This document shows positions 16,864-26,356 of a DNA stretch of 64,000 nucleotides, one piece after another; the first letter of the stretch is position 1; every line of letters begins with the position of its first letter. The translations under genes were made by a program, and so were the position numbers. The DNA is from Mesonia phycicola (GTDB lineage Bacteria; Bacteroidota; Bacteroidia; Flavobacteriales; Flavobacteriaceae), in NCBI RefSeq assembly GCF_900141885.1, contig NZ_FQYY01000001.1, positions 372,001 through 436,000 of the forward strand, written 5' to 3'. The notes beneath the pieces were generated by a model. That model ran no database searches, was not told the origin of the DNA, and saw only the letters and a program-made list of their open reading frames with translations.

Positions 16864-18306
16864 TTAAAATTGAAAATAAATAAATGGAGTTTCTTCTGTA
16901 ACCATATATAACGCCATAATTAAAATAAGAAGGGAATAAAAAACCCATCTTAATGGCCTAGTAAATTTAGCATTAAATACAGCTATAGCAAATTGATTTT
17001 TTCTACCTAACCATTCTATCACCAAGAAAAAAATCAGTAATAAAAGTACGTGTTCACAATCTTCTATAATGGATGGAATTTTAAATAAAGAACGATGAAA
17101 AATTCCTTTAATATAACTTAAAGCTTGCCCCAAATTTTCTGCTCTAAAAAAAATCCAAGCAAATACAGTTAATACAAAAGTACTTCCCATAGATAAAAGT
17201 TCTTTTAAGCTTGGAAGATTTTTATTATAGGCTACTACTTCTATATGATTTCTATTTTTATTCTGAAGCAAAAGTGGCAAGAAGTAAAGTGCATTTAAAC
17301 CTCCCCAAACCACAAATGTCCAGTTAGCGCCGTGCCAAAAACCACTGACTAGAAAAATGATAAAAGTATTTCTTACTTTCATCCACATACCCCCTCTACT
17401 TCCGCCTAACGGAATATATAAATAATCTCTAAACCAAGTAGAAAGAGAAATATGCCATCTGCGCCAAAACTCTGCGATATCTCTCGAAAAATAAGGAAAG
17501 GCAAAATTTCGCATCAAATCAAAACCAAAAAGCCGAGAGGTACCAATAGCTATATCTGAATAGCCTGAAAAATCACCATAAATCTGAAAAGTAAAAAACA
17601 CAGCCCCAAGTACCAAAGTGCTTCCGCTATAATCGCCAGAGTTATTAAAAATCTGATTAGCAAACTGCGCACAATTATCGGCTATCACCACTTTTTTAAA
17701 TAGCCCCCATAAAATTTGACGCATTCCGTCTACTGCCAAACTATAGTCAAACTTTCTCTTTTTATAAAACTGAGGCAATAAATGTGTTGCTCTTTCTATA
17801 GGTCCTGCTACTAGCTGCGGAAAGAAACTAACAAAAGCGGTAAAAGCTATAAAATCTTTGGTTGGTTTTAACTTTTTTCGATAAGCATCTATTGTGTAAC
17901 TCAACGTTTGAAAAGTATAAAAACTAATACCTACCGGAAGTACAATATCTAAACCTCGAAAATTCACCTCTTGACCAAAAAACTGAAAAGCTCCTATAAA
18001 ATTTTCTAAAAAAAAATTAGAGTATTTAAAATACCCTAAAAAGCCAAGGTTCACTAAAATACTTATCCAAAGAAATATTTTCTTTTTTGATTTTTCTGCA
18101 GACTTTTCAATACACAACCCCATTGTATAATCTACAACAGTGCTAAAAAGTATTAAAAATAAAAAACGCCAATCCCACATTCCGTAGAAAATGTAACTCG
18201 CTACTGCAATTAAAAAATTTTGTGCTTTTAATTGCTTTTTTAATAACCAATAGAGTATAAACACTATAGGTAAAAAAATAGCAAAATCTAAGGAATTAAA
18301 TAACAT
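16864..18306 (-). CDS. MBOAT family O-acyltransferase (AlgI-like)
   Basis: A 480-residue polytopic membrane protein with about ten hydrophobic helices. The family motifs are present: FWRRWHISLSTWFRDYLYIPLGGSRGG, and the conserved histidine in FWHGANWTFVVWGG at about residue 323. AlgI/PatA/DltB-type proteins carry acyl groups from a cytoplasmic donor across the membrane for O-acylation of polysaccharides or teichoic acids. The SGNH partner follows two bases downstream. Its first 21 codons lie inside the 98-bp direct repeat. Substrate is unknown; acetylation of the capsule is possible but the operons are 5 kb apart. Confidence 0.92.
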   Translation of the reverse strand: MLFNSLDFAIFLPIVFILYWLLKKQLKAQNFLIAVASYIFYGMWDWRFLFLILFSTVVDYTMGLCIEKSAEKSKKKIFLWISILVNLGFLGYFKYSNFFLENFIGAFQFFGQEVNFRGLDIVLPVGISFYTFQTLSYTIDAYRKKLKPTKDFIAFTAFVSFFPQLVAGPIERATHLLPQFYKKRKFDYSLAVDGMRQILWGLFKKVVIADNCAQFANQIFNNSGDYSGSTLVLGAVFFTFQIYGDFSGYSDIAIGTSRLFGFDLMRNFAFPYFSRDIAEFWRRWHISLSTWFRDYLYIPLGGSRGGMWMKVRNTFIIFLVSGFWHGANWTFVVWGGLNALYFLPLLLQNKNRNHIEVVAYNKNLPSLKELLSMGSTFVLTVFAWIFFRAENLGQALSYIKGIFHRSLFKIPSIIEDCEHVLLLLIFFLVIEWLGRKNQFAIAVFNAKFTRPLRWVFYSLLILIMALYMVTEETPFIYFQF

Positions 18307-18339
18307 CTAAGGCATCGTTAAATTCAGAATTCAAATCTA
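18242..18339 (-). repeat. 98-bp direct repeat, right copy
   Basis: The right copy contains the start of the intact MBOAT gene and, upstream of it, the last 14 codons (DLNSEFNDALDVI and stop, 18296-18339) of an SGNH gene that is otherwise missing. On the minus strand the outer edge reads TAGATTTG, which fits the -7 box consensus and could now serve MBOAT transcription. Beyond 18339 no further SGNH similarity is seen. Confidence 0.95.
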
Positions 18340-18382
18340 AAAATTTAATTTAATATTTTACCTTCCACAAAAATTTTGTGAG

Positions 18383-18574
18383 ATGCTAGAAAATATTTCA
18401 GAAAAAACCCAACTTATTATCACTATTATCGTGCTTGCCGTATTGTTTTTTGCAGTAGTAAAAAATAATACTAGAAATAAAGAGAAGCGATACGATAGAA
18501 AATCTAGAAATTTTAGAAAAAATTTCTATGACAGAAGAAAACAACAAAACCAAACCGATAAAAAAAGAGATTAA
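18383..18574 (+). CDS. Small membrane protein with basic tail, unknown function
   Basis: A 63-residue protein: one N-terminal hydrophobic helix (about residues 10-26, LIITIIVLAVLFFAVV) followed by a strongly basic tail rich in Lys, Arg and Asn. It is not recognised. The stop is three bases before the ATG of the cobalamin adenosyltransferase gene, so the two are probably co-transcribed. A 84-codon open frame on the opposite strand overlaps it but looks like a shadow. Confidence 0.6.
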   Translation: MLENISEKTQLIITIIVLAVLFFAVVKNNTRNKEKRYDRKSRNFRKNFYDRRKQQNQTDKKRD

Positions 18575-18577
18575 TAA

Positions 18578-19153
18578 ATGAAAATATATACCAAAACTGG
18601 AGATAAAGGTAAAACAGGGCTTTTTGGAGGCACTAGAATACCAAAACATCATATTAGAATAGATAGTTACGGTACGGTTGATGAACTTAACGCGTATATT
18701 GGTTTAATTAAAGATCAAAATATAGAAAAATATTTTAAAGAAAACCTTTACCAAATACAACATCAGCTTTTCACTATTGGTGCAGAATTAGCAACAGACC
18801 CTGCTAAAGCCAAATTAAAAAATGGAAAAGAACGATTAGATATAGAAAAAGTTCAGCAAAAAGAAATTGAATTTCTAGAGCAAGAAATAGACCGAATGAA
18901 TGAAGATTTACCAGAGATGACACATTTTATTTTACCTGGCGGTCATACAACCGTGTCATATTGTCACATAGCGCGATGCGTTTGCAGAAGAGCAGAGCGC
19001 TTATGCACAGCACTTTACCAAGAAGAACCTTTTGACGAATTTATTTTACAATACCTTAATAGATTATCAGATTATCTATTTGTACTGGCACGAATGTTGT
19101 CTAAATCACTTAAGGTAGAAGAAATAAAATGGATACCCAAAAAATCTTCTTAA
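18578..19153 (+). CDS. Cob(I)alamin adenosyltransferase, PduO type
   Basis: 191 residues. Motifs of the PduO-type ATP:cob(I)alamin adenosyltransferase are visible: MKIYTKTGDKGKTGLFGG (ATP-binding N-terminus), VDELNAYIG, and FILPGGHTTVSYCHIARCVCRRAER (active-site helix with conserved Arg residues). It makes adenosylcobalamin, the cofactor of methylmalonyl-CoA mutase, in the cytoplasm as a trimer. The mutase chaperone MeaB is encoded 10 kb away at 28.7 kb; no mutase gene is in the window. No cobalamin riboswitch is seen upstream. Confidence 0.93.
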   Translation: MKIYTKTGDKGKTGLFGGTRIPKHHIRIDSYGTVDELNAYIGLIKDQNIEKYFKENLYQIQHQLFTIGAELATDPAKAKLKNGKERLDIEKVQQKEIEFLEQEIDRMNEDLPEMTHFILPGGHTTVSYCHIARCVCRRAERLCTALYQEEPFDEFILQYLNRLSDYLFVLARMLSKSLKVEEIKWIPKKSS

Positions 19154-19238
19154 ACTTAAAACTCAACGCAAAAAAAAGAGGTTTAGGTACCTGAAAAACA
19201 CGTTCTTAAAAATTTTGATTAAATAATAGATATTTTAC

Positions 19239-19268
19239 TTGACATTTACGTCAAAAAAATTATTTTTG
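19239..19268 (+). promoter_or_regulatory. Consensus Bacteroidota promoter (TTG-N19-TATTTTTG)
   Basis: TTG at 19239-19241 and TATTTTTG at 19261-19268 are separated by exactly 19 bases, matching the TTG-N19-TAnnTTTG consensus for the Bacteroidota housekeeping sigma factor. It lies 22 bases upstream of the DUF2795 gene ATG. Confidence 0.85.
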
Positions 19269-19290
19269 CACAAAACTAAAACACAAGAAG

Positions 19291-19512
19291 ATGTATTGGA
19301 CTTTAGAATTAGCATCTTACTTAAGCGATGCTCCTTGGCCGGCTACAAAAGACGAGTTAATAGATTATGCGATTAGAACAGGTGCTCCGCTTGAAGTAGT
19401 AGAAAACTTGCAATCTATAGAAGATGAAGGAGACTCTTATGACTCTATTGAAGAGATATGGCCAGATTATCCTACAGATGAAGATTATCTTTGGAATGAA
19501 GATGAATATTAA
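19291..19512 (+). CDS. DUF2795 domain protein
   Basis: A 73-residue, very acidic protein. The body (MYWTLELASYLSDAPWPATKDELIDYAIRTGAP followed by a short helix) fits the DUF2795 helical fold, usually about 60 residues and of unknown function. The C-terminal third is rich in Asp, Glu, Tyr and Trp. It has its own consensus promoter and an intrinsic terminator, so it is a single-gene unit and probably highly expressed. Confidence 0.8.
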   Translation: MYWTLELASYLSDAPWPATKDELIDYAIRTGAPLEVVENLQSIEDEGDSYDSIEEIWPDYPTDEDYLWNEDEY

Positions 19513-19534
19513 AACAAAACAAAGTATAAGTAAA

Positions 19535-19558
19535 AGTCTCTCCTAGAGGCTTTTTTTT
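19535..19558 (+). terminator. Intrinsic terminator after the DUF2795 gene
   Basis: AGTCTCT (19535-19541), loop CCT, AGAGGCT (19545-19551), followed by a T run. One G-T wobble in the 7-bp stem. Confidence 0.8.
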
Positions 19559-19590
19559 TGCTTATTTTTAAACAAAAAACAATAACCACT

Positions 19591-22500
19591 ATGGGTTTTT
19601 TAGACTCCGTATTAAAAATGTTTGTTGGTGATAAGTCTGAAAAAGACGTTAAAGCCATTCAACCAATCGTTGATAAAATAAAAGCTCTTGAAAGTGAATT
19701 TGAAAAACTTTCACTAGATGAGTTAAGAAATAAAACCACTTCTTTTAAACAAAAAATAAAAGAAGCAACCAAAGACGTTGATCAACAAATTGTAGATCTT
19801 CGTAAAAAAGCAGAAGAATCTGATGATATTTCTGAAAAAGAAGATATCTACGCACAAATAGATGGCTTAAAAGACGAGACTTACACTCTTTCTGAAGCTG
19901 TTTTAAATGAAATTCTTCCAGAAGCTTTTGCCGTAGTTAAAGAAACAGCTAAACGTTTTACTCACCATGAAACTTTAGAAGTTGCTGCTACTGAATTTGA
20001 TAGAGAATTATCTGCTACTAAAGAACATGTTACTCTAGAAGGGGATAAAGCATTATGGAGAAACTCTTGGAATGCTGCTGGTAAACAAGTTACCTGGGAC
20101 ATGATTCATTACGATGTACAGCTAATTGGAGGTATTGCTATGCACCAAGGTAAAATTGCAGAAATGCAAACTGGTGAAGGGAAAACTTTAGTTGCTACCC
20201 TTCCTGTTTATTTAAATGCATTAACTGGTCGTGGAGTACATTTAGTAACTGTAAATGATTATTTAGCAAAACGTGATAGTGCGTGGATGGCTCCTATTTT
20301 TGAGTTTCATGGCTTAAGCGTAGATTGTATAGATTATCACCGTCCAAATTCTGCAGCTCGACGTAAAGCATACAATTCAGATATTGTTTACGGTACTAAT
20401 AACGAATTTGGTTTTGATTATTTACGTGACAATATGAGTCACTCTCCAGATGACTTAGTACAAAGACCACATAATTACGCGATTGTAGATGAGGTAGATT
20501 CTGTATTAGTAGATGACGCTCGTACTCCATTAATTATTTCTGGCCCTGTACCTAAAGGAGATGTACACGAATTTGATGTACTAAAACCACAGGTTTCTAA
20601 AATTGTAGAAGCGCAACGTAAGTATTTAGTAGGTGTATTTGCTGAAGCTAAAAAATTAATAGCTAGCGGAGATACAAAACAAGGAGGTTTCTTACTATTA
20701 AGAGTTTACAGAGGTCTTCCTAAAAATAAAGCTTTAATAAAATTCTTGAGTGAAGAAGGAATAAAACAATTGCTTCAAAAAACCGAGAATCAATACATGC
20801 AAGACAACAACCGTGAAATGCATAAAATAGATGCAGAACTTTATTTCACGATTGAAGAAAAAAATAATCAAATAGATCTTACCGATAAAGGGGTTGAATT
20901 TCTTTCAGGAAAAGATGACCCAGATTTCTTTGTAATGCCAGAAATGGGCATAGAAGTTTCTAAAATAGAAAGCTTAGGGCTATCTAAAGAAGAAGAAGCA
21001 GAGAAAAAAGAAGACTTATTTAGAGAGTTTAGTGTAAAAAGTGAAAGAATTCACACACTACGCCAATTACTAAAAGCATATACTTTATTTGAAAAAGACA
21101 CCGAGTATGTTGTCATGGAAAATAAAGTGAAAATTGTAGACGAGCAAACAGGTCGTATTATGGATGGTCGTCGTTATAGTGACGGTCTTCACCAAGCAAT
21201 TGAAGCAAAAGAAAATGTAAAAATTGAAGATGCTACACAAACTTTTGCTACAGTTACCCTTCAAAATTACTTTAGAATGTACAAGAAGTTATCTGGTATG
21301 ACAGGTACAGCAGTAACAGAAGCGGGAGAACTTTGGGAAATTTACAAATTAGATGTGGTAGAAATACCAACTAATAGACCAATTGCAAGAAAAGATAAAG
21401 ATGATTTAGTTTACAAAACTAAACGTGAAAAATACAATGCCGTAATAGAAGAGGTTACCAAACTTTCTAAAGCTGGTCGTCCTGTTTTAATTGGTACTAC
21501 GTCTGTAGAAATTTCTGAATTATTAAGTAGAATGCTTAAAATTAGAAACGTACCTCACAACGTACTAAATGCTAAATTGCACAAAAAAGAGGCAGATATT
21601 GTAGAAGAAGCAGGTAAATCTGGTATTGTAACCATAGCTACCAATATGGCAGGTCGTGGTACAGATATAAAATTAAGTAAAGAGGTTAAAGACGCTGGCG
21701 GTTTAGCAATTATTGGTACAGAACGTCATGATTCTCGTCGTGTAGACAGACAGTTAAGAGGTCGTGCGGGACGTCAAGGAGACCCAGGTAGCTCTCAATT
21801 TTATGTTTCTTTAGAAGATAATTTAATGCGTTTATTTGGTTCTGAAAGAATTGCCAAATTAATGGATAGAATGGGTCTAGAAGAAGGAGAAGTTATTCAA
21901 CACGGAATGATTTCTAAATCTATAGAAAGAGCACAGAAAAAAGTTGAAGAAAATAACTTTGGTGTACGTAAGCGTTTATTAGAGTATGATGATGTGATGA
22001 ATGCGCAACGTGAAGTAATTTACAAACGTCGTTACCACGCATTATTTGGAGAACGTTTAAGAGTAGATATTGCTAACATGATTTTTGATATTTCTGAAGC
22101 AATTGCAGAAACGAATAAAGCAGCAATGGATTATAAAAACTTTGAGTTTGAATTAATCCGATATTTCTCAATGGACTCTCCTGTTACCGAGCAAGAGTTT
22201 GAAAAAATGAATGCGCAAGACTTAAGCGCAAAAGTATACAACGAAGCTTACAAAAATTACCAGGAAAAAATGAAGCGTAATGCAGATGCTGCTTTCCCTG
22301 TAATTAAAAATGTATACGAACAACAAAGCTCTAAGTTTGAAAGAATAGCAGTGCCATTTTCTGACGGAACTAAAACTTTAAATGTAGCTACCAACCTAGA
22401 GAAAGCTTATGAAACTGAAGGTAAACAGTTAATTACCGATTTTGAAAAGAATATTACTCTAGCAATTATAGATGATGCTTGGAAAACTCATTTAAGAAAA

Positions 22501-22947
22501 ATGGATGAGTTAAAACAAAGTGTACAGTTAGCCGTTCACGAGCAAAAAGACCCTTTATTAATTTACAAGTTTGAAGCTTTTGAATTATTTAAAGCAATGC
22601 TAGATGAAGTAAATAAAGATGTAATCTCTTTCTTGTTTAAAGGTGAAATACCTCAACAACAGCAAAACAACATTCAAGAAGCAGTAGAAGCTCCAAAAGA
22701 GCAAGTGCAAACCAGTAAAGAAGAAATACCAAATATTGATGAGCGCGCTTCACAAAATAGAGCTGCTGGAGAGCAAGCACAACAAAGACCTGCGGTTACA
22801 GAAACAATTGTAAGAGAGCAACCAAAAATTAATCGTAACGATAAAGTGACTATTAAAAATGTTGCTACAGGAGAAAATAGAGATTTAAAATACAAGCAAG
22901 CAATTCCGTTAATACAAAGCGGACAATGGGTTTTAACAGAAGCATAA
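19591..22947 (+). CDS. secA: Preprotein translocase ATPase SecA
   Basis: 1118 residues, longer than the roughly 900 of E. coli SecA, as usual in Bacteroidota. Extra sequence lies mostly in the first 50-90 residues and between the first helicase motifs and the preprotein cross-linking domain. Visible: TGEGKT Walker A (about residue 195), [28 protein letters not shown] and the [18 protein letters not shown] motif of nucleotide-binding domain 2. The C-terminus lacks the Cys-rich zinc motif and ends in a conserved [16 protein letters not shown] module typical of the phylum. ATG at 19591 ([19 protein letters not shown]) is the family start; an upstream in-frame TTG would add 11 residues. It drives Sec-dependent export through SecYEG. 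Confidence 0.97.
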   Translation: MGFLDSVLKMFVGDKSEKDVKAIQPIVDKIKALESEFEKLSLDELRNKTTSFKQKIKEATKDVDQQIVDLRKKAEESDDISEKEDIYAQIDGLKDETYTLSEAVLNEILPEAFAVVKETAKRFTHHETLEVAATEFDRELSATKEHVTLEGDKALWRNSWNAAGKQVTWDMIHYDVQLIGGIAMHQGKIAEMQTGEGKTLVATLPVYLNALTGRGVHLVTVNDYLAKRDSAWMAPIFEFHGLSVDCIDYHRPNSAARRKAYNSDIVYGTNNEFGFDYLRDNMSHSPDDLVQRPHNYAIVDEVDSVLVDDARTPLIISGPVPKGDVHEFDVLKPQVSKIVEAQRKYLVGVFAEAKKLIASGDTKQGGFLLLRVYRGLPKNKALIKFLSEEGIKQLLQKTENQYMQDNNREMHKIDAELYFTIEEKNNQIDLTDKGVEFLSGKDDPDFFVMPEMGIEVSKIESLGLSKEEEAEKKEDLFREFSVKSERIHTLRQLLKAYTLFEKDTEYVVMENKVKIVDEQTGRIMDGRRYSDGLHQAIEAKENVKIEDATQTFATVTLQNYFRMYKKLSGMTGTAVTEAGELWEIYKLDVVEIPTNRPIARKDKDDLVYKTKREKYNAVIEEVTKLSKAGRPVLIGTTSVEISELLSRMLKIRNVPHNVLNAKLHKKEADIVEEAGKSGIVTIATNMAGRGTDIKLSKEVKDAGGLAIIGTERHDSRRVDRQLRGRAGRQGDPGSSQFYVSLEDNLMRLFGSERIAKLMDRMGLEEGEVIQHGMISKSIERAQKKVEENNFGVRKRLLEYDDVMNAQREVIYKRRYHALFGERLRVDIANMIFDISEAIAETNKAAMDYKNFEFELIRYFSMDSPVTEQEFEKMNAQDLSAKVYNEAYKNYQEKMKRNADAAFPVIKNVYEQQSSKFERIAVPFSDGTKTLNVATNLEKAYETEGKQLITDFEKNITLAIIDDAWKTHLRKMDELKQSVQLAVHEQKDPLLIYKFEAFELFKAMLDEVNKDVISFLFKGEIPQQQQNNIQEAVEAPKEQVQTSKEEIPNIDERASQNRAAGEQAQQRPAVTETIVREQPKINRNDKVTIKNVATGENRDLKYKQAIPLIQSGQWVLTEA

Positions 22948-22970
22948 ACTTTATTATTGATATTTTTATA

Positions 22971-23004
22971 AAAATCCCGGATAAATTATTCGGGATTTTT
23001 TATT
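22971..23004 (+). terminator. Intrinsic terminator of secA
   Basis: AAAATCCCG (22971-22979) and CGGGATTTT (22991-22999) form the stem, followed by a T-rich tract ending just before the next gene. Confidence 0.85.
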
Positions 23005-23012
23005 TTTACAAT

Positions 23013-23558
23013 ATGAAAATAGGATACACACTTACAGAAATAACTTGGAAACTTCATCTTAAACTAGCTATAATCACAACTATTGGCTACGGAGTAATTC
23101 TATATGCTATTCAATTTATTTCACCTCTGGAGAAACAATCTTTAACTTCTATCGCATTTCAAAGTATATTTTTTGGATTAGTCTTTGGACTAGGGTTTAC
23201 CTATCTACTTCAGAAAAAATCAAAACAAATCACTAATTTCTTTACTAAAAATACAGAAAGTGTTTCTTTAGATAAAATTATTTATGAGGGACCCGCTAAT
23301 TTATACAGAGGAATAGAAGCTGTTGGAGGTAAAATATTTTTAACAGAAACGCACCTTATATTCAACTCTCATAAACTAAACATTCAAAAAGGAACAACAA
23401 AAATACCTTACACTTCCATACAAGAGTTACTCCCTTGCAAAACTGCCAAAATTGTAGATAATGGTTTAAAGGTAATTACCAAAGAAGGGAAAACATTTCA
23501 ATTTGTAGTAAACGAAAGAGAAACTTGGGTGCAGCATTTACGTGAGTTTATGAAATAG
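23013..23558 (+). CDS. Membrane-anchored GRAM/PH-like domain protein
   Basis: 181 residues. Two hydrophobic helices (about residues 18-40 and 48-66) are followed by a C-terminal domain of about 95 residues with the GRAM pattern: GPANLYRGIEAVGGKIFLTETHLIFNSHKLN, then IPYTSIQELLPCK, and a final FVVNERETWVQHLREFM helix. GRAM/PH folds bind lipids or proteins. The ATG at 23013 is preferred because an upstream in-frame start would lie inside secA and cross its terminator. The role is unknown; a bacterial two-helix plus GRAM layout suggests attachment to the inner membrane with the domain in the cytoplasm. Confidence 0.7.
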   Translation: MKIGYTLTEITWKLHLKLAIITTIGYGVILYAIQFISPLEKQSLTSIAFQSIFFGLVFGLGFTYLLQKKSKQITNFFTKNTESVSLDKIIYEGPANLYRGIEAVGGKIFLTETHLIFNSHKLNIQKGTTKIPYTSIQELLPCKTAKIVDNGLKVITKEGKTFQFVVNERETWVQHLREFMK

Positions 23559-23599
23559 GTTTTATATTTTTACCATCTCTATTTATAGTAATCAATTTC

Positions 23600-24094
23600 A
23601 TGAAAAATTTCAATATAGAATTAAAGTGGGCTGCAATTTTTAGCGTAATTTCTTTAATTTGGATGTATGTAGAAAAAAGTTTAGGATGGCATAGTGACGC
23701 TATTTTTAAACATCAAATTTTTACTAATCTAATTATCATCCCTCTACTTTTTATAATTATTCTTACCCTTGGTTTAAGAGAGAAAAGAAAAGTTAGGTAT
23801 AATTATTCTATGACTTGGGAACAGGGTTTAATTTGTGGGGGAGTTATTTCTGTTATTATATGCATTTTAACTCCGCTACTTCAATATAATTTTGCAGAAG
23901 TTATTTCTCCAGACTACTTTGACTTAGCTGCCAAACAACTCTCTGAGCGAGGAGGCACTTCTCTTAAAAGCGCGCAAGATATATACAATCTTAAAGCTAA
24001 TATTATAGATGCAATTGTATTTAATTTAGCAATGGGTATTGTTACTTCTGCTATTATTGCTGCAATTTTAAAAAAACCAGCGCCTAAAAATTAA
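23600..24094 (+). CDS. DUF4199 membrane protein
   Basis: 164 residues with four hydrophobic helices. The pattern (ELKWAAIFSVISLIWMYVEKSLGWHSD, TWEQGLICGGVISVIICILTP, ISPDYFDLAAKQL, and a last helix near 138-158) fits DUF4199, a Bacteroidota inner-membrane family of unknown function often located near glycosyltransferase or rod-shape genes. It follows the GRAM protein gene by 41 bases in the same direction and ends convergent with the M23 peptidase gene, with a 4-base overlap. Confidence 0.8.
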   Translation: MKNFNIELKWAAIFSVISLIWMYVEKSLGWHSDAIFKHQIFTNLIIIPLLFIIILTLGLREKRKVRYNYSMTWEQGLICGGVISVIICILTPLLQYNFAEVISPDYFDLAAKQLSERGGTSLKSAQDIYNLKANIIDAIVFNLAMGIVTSAIIAAILKKPAPKN

Positions 24095-24762
24095 TCTATA
24101 TTTAGAAGTAAGTTAGGGTCAGGACAATTTTTGGCATAAAAGTTTAATTTACCATTAGAACTTACGCCAGGATAATCTCCTTTATTTCCTTGTAAATCAA
24201 AAATTATTTGAAAGTGAAGGTGTGGCGCATAATCTCCATTAACTTTTGAAGTCCCTAAAGTAGCTATCACCTCTCCTTTTTTAAATTCTTTACCTTTTTT
24301 TAAGTTTGTTATAGAAGCTAAACTCAAATGACCATAAAGAGTGTAGAATGTAGTATTTTCTATACAATGTTCTAGAATTAAAGTAGGTCCATAATCACCA
24401 AAGTTCAAGTTATTTTTAAAACTGTGTACTTTTCCTGCTAAGGGAGTAACTACTTTAGAGCCTGCTTTGCTCCAAATATCTAACCCAATATGTATGTTTC
24501 TTTTTTCTTCTTCACTTTCATTAAAATAAGTACTTCGGCTGTATAAATCTCTATGCTCTAAATAGCCACCATAACCTATCTTTTTTGATTGAGACTGTAG
24601 CTTATTTTCTATATACTTCTCCATTTTTTCTGCAGAAGTAAAATCTATTTTCTGTAGTGATTTATTATGGATAGACAAGTCTAATTTTAAGTAATCTTCT
24701 TTTTTAAACCCTTCAATGAGAGTTATAAAATTAGTATTTACAGTAGTTAAAAAATCTATCAT
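24091..24762 (-). CDS. M23 family peptidase (LytM domain)
   Basis: 223 residues. The LytM metal site is visible: His and Asp in NIHIGLDIWSKAGSKVV, and the second histidine pair in APHLHFQIIFD, with the YTLYGHLS strand between. M23 enzymes cut peptide cross-bridges in peptidoglycan or activate amidases. No signal peptide is evident from the ATG at 24762; the 16 in-frame codons upstream (to 24810) do not add one. A cytoplasmic or differently exported enzyme, or a regulatory LytM-like protein, is possible. The gene is convergent with the DUF4199 gene. Confidence 0.8.
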   Translation of the reverse strand: MIDFLTTVNTNFITLIEGFKKEDYLKLDLSIHNKSLQKIDFTSAEKMEKYIENKLQSQSKKIGYGGYLEHRDLYSRSTYFNESEEEKRNIHIGLDIWSKAGSKVVTPLAGKVHSFKNNLNFGDYGPTLILEHCIENTTFYTLYGHLSLASITNLKKGKEFKKGEVIATLGTSKVNGDYAPHLHFQIIFDLQGNKGDYPGVSSNGKLNFYAKNCPDPNLLLNID

Positions 24763-24886
24763 AATTTCCTGTTTTTTGTACAAATAAAAATGTTTTGCCC
24801 TTACGAACAAAACATTTTATAAAACAGGAGGTTTTGCAAACCTTAACTTAATCTAAAACCAAACATAATTAATTTAATTCTCCTGC

Positions 24887-26350
24887 TTATTTTATAAGTA
24901 TATCACTAAATCTAGCATTTATATTTATAATATTATCGGTATTTCTTGTTTTATGAAAACCATTAATTAATTGGTTACCATAACTATCCATCACATTTGT
25001 TTTCAATTTTTCTGGTATTTTTACATCACTTCTAGAGCCATTGTAAGTAAAATTGAAAGAAGAGTTTGGTAATTTTAATATTAAATCACTGTTCTCTAAA
25101 CTTATATCTAAACGTTTAAAATTATCTCCCGTTTCACTAATAGTAAGCTCACCAAAAGACCCTGCTATAATCCCGGTTTCTTCTAAATTATCTATTACTA
25201 CATCACTAGCATTAGCATTTAGTTTTATACTTTTTGCAGCGGTAATGTTACCCTCTTTCACGTAACTCATATTAATGCTTCCGTGTTCCCAGTTTTCAAT
25301 ATTTACCGGTGAGTATGCAATATCTAAAGCATTGTTTTTACCATTTATACTTTTAGCAGTAAATGTGGCGTGAGCAATACTACCTCTTACATTATTTATA
25401 TCATCATCAAAATTTAAATGACCGTGTCTTACGTTTAATTGAATTTTTGCATTTTTAGGCACCTTAATTACTAGAGTTCTTTTTAATTTCTCATTAACAC
25501 TAGTAGAAGTATTTAAATTATTACCGCTAGAGTAAAACATTCTTACTGTTTGACCATTTGGAGTAGTAGTTATTGTTTTTGTAACACTACCATTGCCTCC
25601 TTCAAATTGGCTAGCCCAAGCCTCCATACGTTGTGCAAAATTTTCTCCTAACTCTTCTAATCGCTTTTCTAAACTTGCTTCTCGTTTTGCCATCTCACCA
25701 CTACTTTTCATGGCTGCCATCTTACGTTCTAATTGGGTTGCCCAAACTTCTGCATCATTCTCTACATTTTGCCCCCATTCTTCCATCACTTGAGCAAAGT
25801 TTTTACCAAATTTATCTTCTACTTGTTTTTCATACCTCTCTACATAAGCTTCTCCTTCGTTTTGATATGCTTCATAATCAAACTTTAAATTACTTAAGTT
25901 TTCTACAAATTGAGGTGGCAATGAGTTAGTAGACATTTCTTTTAGCATTGGTCCAATCATATTTTGCATTAGTGGCTCTATCATTTCTGAATTAAGAGCA
26001 CTTATTGCATTTCCCATTTCAGAAAAACCACCATAACTAGCATCTACTCCATTAGAGATTATAGAAATTTTATTGCTATTACCCAGTACCTCTAACCTCC
26101 AAGAATTTGCAATTTGCTGTAATTGCTCTTTAGACAAATCTTTAGAAGATACTTGTGCTTCAATTTCCACTTCATCTCTGTTCCAAGTTTCAAAAATAAC
26201 ATTGGTACGCTTCGTGTTTAAGTCTATAATAACACCTTCTTCTACGTTATAAGATTCTTTTGTTTTATCTACTACAGTTTGAGCATATATGCTAGCTTGT
26301 AATAACAGTAAAATTGTTATTACAAGAGAATTAAATATATTCTTTTTCAT
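24887..26350 (-). CDS. Secreted DUF4097-like protein of an ECF sigma operon
   Basis: 487 residues with a signal peptide (MKKNIFNSLVITILLLLQASIYAQ). The middle region (about 130-250) is helical and charged, with repeated EEWGQ/EAWASQF-type segments predicted as coiled coil. The C-terminal half is beta-rich and has the pattern of DUF4097 repeats (KTITTTPNGQTVRMFY, LVIKVPKNAKIQLNVRHGHLNF, and so on). It is the third gene of a sigma factor operon, starting six bases after the second. Related three-gene units are common in Flavobacteriaceae and the secreted protein may be part of the signal-sensing side; no function is established. Confidence 0.7.
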   Translation of the reverse strand: MKKNIFNSLVITILLLLQASIYAQTVVDKTKESYNVEEGVIIDLNTKRTNVIFETWNRDEVEIEAQVSSKDLSKEQLQQIANSWRLEVLGNSNKISIISNGVDASYGGFSEMGNAISALNSEMIEPLMQNMIGPMLKEMSTNSLPPQFVENLSNLKFDYEAYQNEGEAYVERYEKQVEDKFGKNFAQVMEEWGQNVENDAEVWATQLERKMAAMKSSGEMAKREASLEKRLEELGENFAQRMEAWASQFEGGNGSVTKTITTTPNGQTVRMFYSSGNNLNTSTSVNEKLKRTLVIKVPKNAKIQLNVRHGHLNFDDDINNVRGSIAHATFTAKSINGKNNALDIAYSPVNIENWEHGSINMSYVKEGNITAAKSIKLNANASDVVIDNLEETGIIAGSFGELTISETGDNFKRLDISLENSDLILKLPNSSFNFTYNGSRSDVKIPEKLKTNVMDSYGNQLINGFHKTRNTDNIININARFSDILIK

Positions 26351-26356
26351 TTTTCT

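Noticed and set aside
15821-18339. Composite transposon bounded by direct repeats
   Set aside because: The repeats are parts of the enclosed genes, with no transposase and no target-site duplication seen.
18398-18652. 84-codon minus frame overlapping the small membrane protein and adenosyltransferase genes
   Set aside because: It spans the junction of two plus-strand genes and is Ser/Phe-rich antisense; the plus-strand operon is more convincing.
18383-19153. Cobalamin riboswitch upstream of the adenosyltransferase
   Set aside because: No B12-box-like sequence and too little upstream space.
22674-22895. 73-codon minus frame
   Set aside because: It is antisense to the low-complexity C-terminus of SecA.
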